NCBI GenBank assembly: GCA_018292915.2
Contig: JACVVK020000013.1
Location: 767,501-831,500, forward strand
Direction: 5' to 3'
DNA length: 64,000 nucleotides
Origin: Batillaria attramentaria
Lineage: Eukaryota > Mollusca > Gastropoda > Batillariidae
Below are positions 12,399-23,562 of the stretch, one piece after another. Within the stretch, counting starts at the first letter, position 1. Every line of letters begins with the position of its first letter. The position numbers were made by a program, and so were the translations under genes. The notes below the pieces were generated by a model. The model was given only the letters and a program-made list of their open reading frames with translations. It ran no database searches and was not told the DNA's origin.

Positions 12399-15300
12399 AG
12401 AAAAGGGGTGGGGGGGAGGGGGCATGAACAGTGAATTGTACAGCTGTGTAGATACTGAATAAGTGTGATAATTGCAATAAAGTATTCGGTATGGATGTTC
12501 TTATGCATGTTTTTTAATTCTTAGAGTGGTGAATTGTTTTATTTCTCAGTTATTTGTCATTTAAGGCTGTATATAGAGTTTCTTCCTTTCTTCTTAATAA
12601 CGCTTGTTATTATTTTAGAGCGCGTCCGAACATTTAATTGCCCCATGAGGGATGAATAAAGTAATTTGAACTTGAACGAACTTGAATATGGAAGTTCACT
12701 GTTTGAATATATTCTTATTCTATATGAAACATGTCTGCTGTGTTTGTTGATTCTGATTTCGATGTGGTCTAGTTGGTAGGTAGGATATGGAGTCTCATGT
12801 CATGAAAGGAGTGAACTTACCGATTTCACATAAGTCACCCGTCCAGCCATCAGAGCATCTACAAGCCACGCCCATTACGCCAAGGTCAGTACAGGCCGTT
12901 GGGTTATTCTTGCAAGGATGTGATGAGCACTGGTCGTACGCTGAAATAGTAATGTTACGCCTCTTTTACGCGACGGATGTAACTCAACTTTCTTTTTTCG
13001 TTTGCTTTCCCTAAGCTAGACATGCTGTCGCGATGCAGCCACACTATTCCGCACCTCTACCCCCCTCGCCACCCAATCCCTACCCCCTAACACCCACCCC
13101 ACCCCCACCCCCACCCGCCGTATGAAGAACCCCCTGACAGGCAGCCCGGAATCCAGGTTTCACATACTGCTGCACAACCTAGGAGCCCATACTTCACTGT
13201 GACTGCGATGGCAGCTGTTCAGTCATGCACCTGCTAAGATTGGACGCATTACCTGAATTAGTCACTGTTCACCCAAAGCCCTTTTCAGTAGCGGGAAATT
13301 CGATTCAGTTCAAATTAATATGACGTGTGTCACTCACTAAGTGGCAAGGTTTTAGAGAGAAAGGGGCAGGAGGGGACGGAGTGACATTCTGATTCTGGTT
13401 TTGTTTGTTTGTTTGTTTGTTTGTTTGTTTGTTTGTTGTTGTAATTGTTCTTCTTGCTGCTGTTTGTTGTTTTGGGTTTTATGTCTTTCGTTTTTGGGAG
13501 TGTTTGTTTTTTGTTTGCTTTGTTTTGGTTTTCTTTTTTTTCTTTTTTCTTTTTTTTTTGGGGGGGGGGGGGGATGGAGGAGTGCAAAACTGGTGGCGGT
13601 TGTCAAAACTGAGATGTCTTGTCATGAGATGTTCGTGACTCACGTGTTTCACAGTGTTGGCCTGTGTACTGGGGTTTACAGTGACAGACGTAGTCGCTGA
13701 GACCATTCCTGACGCACGTTCCATAGTTCTGACACGGCATGTCGTCACAAGGATCTAAGAATTACAGAATAGTGTTCTGTTAATATCAGGTACTGCATCT
13801 GATAATAAGGCAATACCCTGGGTAATATGTGTTCAATATGCGCTGACTGCTGTAATAGCAAGGTTAGAATACAATTATCCTTTGAATAGACATCATTGAA
13901 ACAGAAAGCATAGCAAACGAAGGGTTCATTTTATTCCCAAATATTGAAAGATGTGTGCTTTCCAAATAAATACCAGCCAAGGAGATAATACGGTGTAACG
14001 AAAAGGACTAGAAATCAATGCTCAACCAGTTAAATATACACTGTACTCACTTGGTGGAGTCAGCTGAACGACGGTGCACTCCTCTCCCACAAAACTGAAA
14101 AAATTGTGAAGCGTAAAACAAATGAAGGCCAAAAACAAACGTATCCTTATTCTCTTGATCATATCCTAGAATGTTTACATGAAAGACAATTAAATTTACA
14201 TGAGAGATGAATACAGAGCACTGGAAAACCTACTGATTCTTTTCGCCGACAGAGCTGTTATACGATCAGTGAATGTCATCAATTGGGTTAGGACACTAAG
14301 CTACATCAAAACAAGCAAACAAACACAAAAAACGGACATACCCGCTGTCATCTGTTGCCTTGAGACAAACGGAGAAATCACCAATCATATCCGAAGTAAA
14401 GCGGATGTCTGTCCGATACACGACACGTCCTCTGTAGTTCACTTTTTCTATACTGGTTCTCTGCACCCCGGTGATATTCGTTTCCTGGTTCACCACTTCA
14501 ATGGACATAATTTTGTTCCTGATAGGGTAGAAAGACAAGAACGGGTTACAGGTGTTTTCTAGCATCAATATGTGCCACTTATAAGGAACATGTAATCGGA
14601 AGTGAACACATGTATTTGAAATATTTCAGTAGCATATTTAATACATCCCATAACATGCTGGGTCACATGGCAGAAAGAAACATTAGTGCACACGCGCTGA
14701 AGCTAAACAACAATAGATATATTTTTTTATTTCGTGTTCAAGAAGATGCACATGCTCTATTGCAATAACTCTATTCTAGTAACTCTATTGCAGACTGTTT
14801 ACTTGGCTTTTAAAATCAATCCTACATAGAAATGTTGATGACAAAAACATCAACATCTTACTGCCTCAGTCCTGGTTCGGCAAAGATGGGTACGGAGCAC
14901 GTGGAATTCTGAGGGCAGCTGACAGAACCGGGCTCAGGGAAGAAAGGAAAATAAGGTTCCGCCTGTATCAAAAAGACTCGCGTGAACACAGAGGGATCTT
15001 TTGAAATAAATGTGACGGTGACGCTAACAAAAACAAACATGACATCTTGAAAGATGAAGCAATGGAATAATAATAATAATAAATGTATATGTAGAGCGCA
15101 TTTCCTTAGACTAAAACTAGAACGACGAAACCTTCACGGCTCATGTGTAACCTTGGCCTTTACTAGAGGTCATTCAAACAGGCATTGTTACCAACCATCG
15201 ATGTCGAAAACGGCAAAGGAAAGGAAGCAATGATTTCGAAACCTTCGCCACTCCCTGTATACACAGAAGCCTTTGATCAGTCGAATCAGAAGTTTTCCTC

Positions 15301-15805
15301 TCTCTCTCTCTCTCTCCGATTTTTTTTCACTAGCATTTTTCAAATGTGTGCAGAAAAATCACAAAAGCAACTACTGGAAACTCACACCATCATGATGTTC
15401 CTTCACCTTCAGTCTGAGCGCTGCAACAAAATGGGCCGGAGCTCAGTAAACAAATTCCAGTGATTCACCAAGAGGTATAACCGAACAATACAGAGAACGA
15501 AAGAAACAGAAACAAACAGGTTTAACTCAGTGGATAGGAATCGGAGGCAGAAGAATAACTTTAACTGTACAAATGTAACGCCCATGGTAGTACCTCAAGT
15601 AAATATGTAAATCATTAATAAATAATTATACAGAATAGCAGTCGCAAAGGGGCTGAACCTTGACGCTCACTACGTCTTGCTAAACCTTGGGAGGAATGTA
15701 ATCTTTTAAGCTCTTTTTCCTTCTTAAAAGATTAAAAGAACAGAACAGCGTCGGAATTGCACAGATACAGTTTAAGAGTTTTGAGAATGACGGCATGATT
15801 CACTA

Positions 15806-15843
<38 letters not shown>

Positions 15844-17270
15844 CGGTTGACGTGTATCTTGAAGTCCCTGTCTTGGCTCTCGAATCTGAAAGAGAAAGAA
15901 TCCACGCTCATGAAAAAGGCAATAATGAACTTTTACGTAACAACAAACCTTGAGACATTATTACCACCCATCTCTGTGCTTAGTCCGGTATCTGTGGAGT
16001 GAGTGAGTGAGTGTTTGGGAGCTTTACGCCCTTTTCCACCACGTATGGGTGATATCAAAGACGGGGCAACGAGAAAAAGGCCAGCGCCGGTACCTGTGGA
16101 GAATCTTGTTTATGTGAACAATAACTGTGATAATGATAATACACTTAACCAAACCCTGACAGTCAAAAACCCTGACCTCCGTACAAGGTCATCCTGTTAT
16201 TCAGATTTTCACGTCTCAGTGTTCAGTTTGATCTAGCTGGTTATGAGACTGTGGAAATACAACAATACAACAACCCGTCTGACAATAAACAAATGTATCA
16301 CCTTTGGACAAGTTCATTCAAACATTTCGTAAAAACAGACTGTCACACCAACTGTCCCACAACTTTCCTGTAAGTTTGTAGTTGCTGAGAAAATGTGTAT
16401 GGATAAAAAACGTCAGAACTTTCTGAACTTCATCAGACATTGTGACTGTAAATAAACACATAGAAAGTTTCACTTTCCGCAAAGAAGCCACGTAGACTTC
16501 ATGAAGTCGATTCTTTGCACTGAAAATTTTCACGAGTTTCATCAGAAACCTACTGTATTGCCTTGATATTGCTGACCGCGTCAAGTCCAAACGCCGTCTA
16601 CATCTAGAATAACTGTTCACATGCACCATAAACTGACAACAAGAATATAAAGCCTTTAAGCCCATCCCGATGTATATTATGCATACCCACCCAAATGTAT
16701 GCTCCTCAGGCGATTTGCGTCAAGGATGAATGTATTCGTCAGTAATATATCAGGGTGGATGTAGTTACAGAAAAAAATCAGTGTTGAAGTTTGACAACAG
16801 AGAAGACAGACGACATCTGGCGTGTCTTACTCGTCACTGTCGATGGCAACTGCCTGTATCAAATAATCCCCGGCGTCTGAATCTTTTGTACGCCACTCTA
16901 GGGCCGACTTTACCACACGGTCCTCTGCACGTGATGTAACGGACACCGGAGGCTGTGCTGACATCTGGTGATCCGGAAGAGACAAAAGCTGGAACTCAGT
17001 CACCACACTGGAAGATAAGTGATCAGGATTACTCACACAATGAATGTAAATGCTCTTCGAAAACTTGACTGTAACTCAAGCACATTCGGCAAGGTTACAA
17101 GGTAACGAGCTTTCAGATAAGCTGGTTATAGCCCAAACCATAATATTTAAGCATATTGATTCCATTCAACGTATGTAAACGTTGTTAATGCATTTGAAAC
17201 GACCCTAGTGTGAGGTTTGCTTGGTGAATCTTATCAATCCTTGAGCTCGCTTATTGGTGCGGCTAATCGC

Positions 17271-17348
<78 letters not shown>

Positions 17349-19829
17349 CGTGTTCATTGTTTTTTTTTTTTTTATCTAATGTTTAATTCTTTTGTTATTA
17401 AGGGGAGCCTAGGTGGCCGAATGGTAGAGCGTTGGACTTCTAATGCTCAGGTCGTGAGTTCGCATCCCGGCTGAAGCCAAATATTTGCGCTGGCTTTTTC
17501 ATCGTTGCCCCGTCTTTGATATCACCCGTATGTGGTGGAAAGGACGTTAAACACCCAAACACCCACCCACCCTCTTTATTAATGTTGTTTACGTACATGT
17601 CAGTCGGACTGTCCGGGCTGGGCCTGGCATAGAGAGGAATAAAGAGCTGGGAGCCGGCGTACACCGTGTACACGTGCTGACTGGCCGGAGTGGGGTCCAC
17701 AAACTCTGGTACGGTTATGTTTTCCAGTGCTTGCACCATAAACTGGAATATTAATTGGATAGGAATCGGTCATGATGTTTTCTGACCATTTGTGACTATC
17801 GAACAATTTCAAAAACATCGGCTCGAAATTAAAAATTAAAAAAATGCCCGAAAATAGATGGTCACCAGCCCAAAATGTTGTTTCCATTCAGTGACCTGCT
17901 GTCCTCTCTCTCTTCATTTTGTTTAGATTGGAGATGTTCTGCGGAGATGAAACAATAACATCAAGCATGTTGACATGAAGAAAGTACTCGAAACCTTTTT
18001 TGTGCCTCTCTGCATACGCAAAACCCCAAACAAGTCAGGTCGTGTTATTCGCCTAGCTGGTTGACGTCACTGACATTTAGACGTATGCGAGGTTGTACAT
18101 GTGTACAACCATTTTCGTTGGAATCAGTGAGTTCCACTCTCTGGGGCACAGAGTCTTTCAGTGGAAAGTACCTCTGTGCACGTAGCACTCTCTGGGGCAC
18201 AGAGTCTTTCAGTGGAAAGTACCTCTGTGCACGGTGGGGAAATGGCGCTCACTGCGCTACCGTGACGGGCCTAAATTGTCTCGGTGCTCTCAAACACAAG
18301 GTCGCGCACTATGTCATCCTTGACCAGCTTTGAACCCAGAGGGATCCTCAATGGCGCAAGTGATGGCAGGCTGTCTTCATAGCGAAAGTACGCGTGTTTC
18401 TGAATCAGAGACATACATAACATGTCTCTGTCTGAATGGACAGATCTATTATTACATTCAGTCCTAGAGCACGGGTGTGTATGCTTTTGTAATCGTCTCT
18501 TATTCCACCACAAGGCAGGTACGTGATGGTCTGCACCGTGCAATAATACTTGCCTGTAGAGTGCAACACCCTTGCCTGTCAGAGTGCAACCCCCTTGCCG
18601 TTTACTCACATCCTGTTGGATCAGTGTACCACGTAAACAGTGCCATCAAATCGCAACAATAATTGTCCGCTGGCAAAGATTTTGCCCAAACCAAAAGTGG
18701 TCGGATATTCAAGACTTCGTTTCAAATCGATTCATATGACACACAAGTCTTCGCTTTTCTAAAAAAATTTCGCCATTTTTTAAAATGGCGCTGGGTGTAA
18801 GCAGTCACATTTTCACGCCCCGCCGAAAAGGGACTGCACTCTGGAGTCTATGCACGTAGACTCCAGAGTGCAGTCCCTTTTCGGCGGGGCGTGAAAATGG
18901 GACTGCTTACAGCCAGCGCCATTTTCAAAAATGGCGAAATTGAGAATCCCTCTGGGTTCAAAGCTGGTCAAGGATGACATAGTGCGCGACCTTGTGTTTG
19001 AGAGCACTGAAACAATTTAGGCCCGTCACGGTAGCGCAGTGAGCGCCATTTCCCACCGTGCACAGAGGTACTTTCCCCTGAAAGACTCTGTGCCCCAGAG
19101 AGTGCTGTGCACGGTGGGGAAATGGCGCTCACTGTGCCGTGATGGGCCTAAATTGTCTCGGTGCTCTCAAACACAAGGTCGCGCACTAGGCTATGTTATC
19201 CTTGACCAGCTTTGAACCCAGAGGGATCCTCAATGGCGCAAGTGATGGCAGGCTGTCTTCAGAGTGAAAGTAGGCGTGTTTCTGAATCAGAGACATACAT
19301 ACCATGTCTCTGTCTGAATGGACAGATCTATTATTACACTCAGTTCTAGAGCACGGGTGTGTATGCTTTTGTAATCGTCTCTTATTCCACCACAAGGCAG
19401 GTACGTGATCGTCTGCACCCTGCAATAATACTTGCCTGTAGACTGCAACACCTTTGCCTGTCACAGTGCAACCCCCTTGCCGTTTACTCACATCCTGTTG
19501 GATCAGTGTACCACGTAAACAGTGCCATCAAAGCGCAACAATAATTGTCCGCTGGCAAAGATTTTGCCCAAACGAAAAGTGGTCGGATATTCACGACTTC
19601 TTTTCAAATCGAATCATATGACACACAAGTCTTCGCTTTTCTAAAACAAAAATTCGCCATTTTTGAAAATGGCGCTGGCTGTAAGCAGTCCCATTTTCAC
19701 GACCCGCCGAAAAGGGACTGCACTCTGGAGTCTACGTTCCCCTTTGACAGAGTTACTTCCCGCAGGTCTGATTGACAGGTGTGGAAGCTATGTAGGCGCG
19801 GGTACTGGTATCGGAGAAGAAGAGAAACA

Positions 19830-19908
<79 letters not shown>

Positions 19909-20660
19909 GCGCGCTTGTTTGTGTGCATATGTGCCTAATTATACATTCTTTGCATACAGTAGGTAATCCCTTACGTAAATACGTTCCATCGAGCCATAAC
20001 AAGGCACAACTATGGTTTTAATCGTTCTGACATGAGTTCATCGCTAGCTAGATTAAACCATTTCCGATCTGCAACTAGAGTTATAATATTGCAGGGTAGC
20101 ATCCCCGGGTTTACAGCTTACTTCCACAACGCTGGCACTGAGTGGAGTAGGAGCGAAGGCCGAGACTGATTTCCCTTCCTGTTCCATATCCCGCCGGGTG
20201 TAATCCTCAAGTGTAACAGCCACTGCGCCCCAAGTGCTGTCGTTGAAACCGTCTTGCTCGAACGCTGAGATAACAACGACGCAATTCTGCAAAACAAGAA
20301 AACTAACTGTCACGTTCAGTGATCGGTAAAAATCAAAAAGATTTCCGTATAAACATGGTAGACCGCAATTTACACGCGCGAAATGTTGTTTCAAATAATC
20401 TCCATCGCTAGCAGTTACGTGGGCGGCTACGTGGGCAGTTACATCCCCCACTCCCCCTCCGTCCCTAGCCTACCCATGATACATTGTAAGCCTGATTTCA
20501 GCATAACAGTTAATTGTGAGCGGGACCTTAGAATAGAAAGTAATGAAACGCGTGTAGCCAGATGTAAACAAAAGTGTATGCCGCACACATGCTCAAAACA
20601 GAAAGACACGTGCATGGCCAATAGCACTTTTAATGCTGTTCCCATAGTAAGTTAACTTAC

Positions 20661-20705
<45 letters not shown>

Positions 20706-20731
20706 GGTCCTGTATCTCCGGAGGTTCTCAG

Positions 20732-20817
<86 letters not shown>

Positions 20818-21998
20818 GCGCAAACATGAGACATGGTGAAAAGAAGTGCGCTGACATGTATGTCAAACATACTGAGACGGTATTTGATTCAATGTTTAGA
20901 TGCAGCAGCGACACTTGAGGTGCACTGAATAAAGACTGGACTGATTTCATTGCAAGAACTGTGTATAAGTGATTACGTGAAATGTATTATTCGCCATGCC
21001 ATCAGGGAAAGAGGTGACAGCTTCAAAGAATACAACGTCACATCTCTGTTCTAAAAACAAGATTGGCCTGACCAACCCAGTGTCAGTTTCCATTCAGAGA
21101 GAGAGAGTTTATCTTCCGTTTCCTCATCCATGCCATTACAAAAGAACGACTGTGACGACGGGAGGTCACTGAATGGAAACATAATATTATTCGGCTGGTG
21201 ACCATCTCGTTTCAGATTATTTTGTATCATGGTTTCAAATCCGCATGCAGTGTCAGAATAATGACAAAGCCTAGGATGACATGTAACTCCTAGATTTTTG
21301 CAGCAAAGGCACGCAGCTATGTCTGTGCATTATCTCACATAGGAATGAGTTTAATCAGTCTGTCGTTGTTATGCCGCTTACCGGTAACACCTCGACGTTT
21401 GGAACCCAATCCAGTCTCCCTCTTTCTACGTTCGCAGCTTTACGACATCGGACTAGGTCGCCATCTTTGTCAGAGGGAGTCAGGCTGATGTTAGTCACTT
21501 CATTCAGCTTCAGCCTGTAACAAGGCGCACCAACAGATTCTTTAAATACGACTAAATTACTTCCAAGATGATTTCAATACTGCCTCTGAACCACAGCGCC
21601 CCCCCCCCCCCCCTTCCCTCCAATCCATTCGAGATGGGAGTGGGTCAGCTTGATTTGGCAAAGCCCCTTTTCCTGCATGCACGGTAAAATTTTTCCTGAC
21701 AGCTGACAGTTTTCCTGTTAACTTTCCACGGACGTCATGGTAGCCGTGAGAATTGTATGGAGAACAGAAAAAAAGCAAAAATGTGCTCTGTTACTGTACC
21801 TGTACATCGGCCTGTAGAGCGCCATCGGACTGTTGTTGGGCATGCCTGTGTCACTGCGTCTGCCTGGCTTGATCTTTACCTGCATTGTGTATTCGGAAGC
21901 ATGGGAACGTCCGTGCAGCGCCGACTGTGGGACAATGTTCAAGGAGATATCCCTCCATCCATAGCCATCACAGCTGTGTGAAAATGTCAACAAATGAC

Positions 21999-22075
<77 letters not shown>

Positions 22076-22453
22076 TTAGTACCTAATTATACAAGTGACT
22101 CAAAATATAGCTTCGATTCCACAATGCAATGCAGGTATAGTTTTACAAGTTACCAGCGCCCAGACACCTGTAGTCCTGAGTAAGTGATAAATCCCTCCCT
22201 ATCCTCCCTATCCACCCCACCCCCCAACCCCTACCCCCCTCCCGCTTCCTACACATACACACCGACCGTTCCCGCTACTCTTGCAAGCGTTTGTCCGCTT
22301 CTCTGTTGTCTACGTAATCCTGCCAAGACGCTTCACTGCTATACTTACTGAACGTCCATGTACGAGTAGCCCTTGTCGATGTCAAGGTCAAAGTGAGCGA
22401 TCTCCTGTTCAAAGTTGAGTCTTGTACTAACGGAGGCCACTCGTCCTGACATA

Positions 22454-22520
<67 letters not shown>

Positions 22521-23287
22521 AGGCTCATACGTGTTTGTGGCAGCACAATTAAAACAAAATTAAAAATCCTGACTGGCAGAACAACGCCGCTGCTCTATAT
22601 AATCTAAAGCGGTAAAGTCGTGGTGTAGTCCCGACGGAATTACTGATTAACTCTGAGAAAGGACAATATGCCACCGGAAAAGTCACTGAATGGGTAGTTT
22701 TGCCGCCAAACCGGATTGTGCTAAGATGGACACAGAAAAATGGCCTATTCGTCAGGTTTCGTGAGTTATAGGATTTTAGGATTCGGCGACCAGTTAACTG
22801 ATTTATTTATTCCTCTCTGTCTTTCTTTCTTGTCGTCTCTTTCTTTCTTGTGAACATTTGATTCAGCAGTCTGCTCTAGATAAAAACGAACCTTGAATGT
22901 TTTGGGTGACAGTGTCCGTTATGTCTTGGTACTCGGCGGAAAGAGAACGACCGGATCGCTTCCCTAACCCTAACCCAGGCATAGCTTATGAAAGTAGTGG
23001 ATGTAAATGTTGGTCAGCATTCTGCTCCTAATAACAACAAACCTTGAATGTTTTGGGTGACAGTGTCCGTTATGTCCTGGAACTCGGCATGAGAGGGAAC
23101 GGATCGCTTCCGTTCAGTAGACCAGTTGCCGAAGATGACAGGATCATGAGTGTTCGCGATGATCTGCAGGCGTCTGTCGTGTGTTGGTGCGTCGACATCG
23201 CCTGGTCCACAGCCTGGTCCACATGGTCCTTTTCCCAGTACCCAGCCGGTAATTAGTGTCACACGGACCTGAGAGAGAGAGATAGAG

Positions 23288-23341
<54 letters not shown>

Positions 23342-23527
23342 TTTATTTTTCAACGATGAGATAATAGACGCACAGGCCTTCTCTTACTATCTGCCCTTGC
23401 TACACTAATAAAACATACAAAATGCATCATTACTAAATATCAGTACACACACATACACGCACACACACCTACACACATCCAGACTCGTGCTCGCGCTAAC
23501 GACCAGCGCTTTCACGCTTTACAGCAC

Positions 23528-23562
<35 letters not shown>

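Larger units (their letters stand above)
18135..19734 (+). mobile_element. 666-bp element, outer copy C of a triple nest
   Basis: Two halves, 18135-18182 and 19105-19734, are separated by copy B; the 9-bp CTGTGCACG duplicated at 18174-18182 and 19105-19113 marks where B entered. Its own outer flanks (AGTGAGTTC versus CGTTCCCCT) do not match, so its original target duplication has been lost. Confidence 0.8.

Noticed and set aside
13330..13748. ORFs rich in Phe/Val or Lys around 13.4-13.6 kb
   Set aside because: GTTT repeat and homopolymers; the only coding part is the EGF a exon at 13754-13644.
17402..17475. A genuine tRNA gene
   Set aside because: The tRNA-like head is followed by a conserved SINE body and occurs in several truncated copies with target duplications.
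18271..18609. 112-residue minus ORF recurring in every 666-bp element copy
   Set aside because: Copies differ by amino-acid-changing substitutions and one is cut short (19186-19491). No known domain; recurrence is explained by copy similarity.
22960..22980. Interstitial telomere-like CCCTAACCCTAACCC
   Set aside because: Only two to three units; too short to mean anything.
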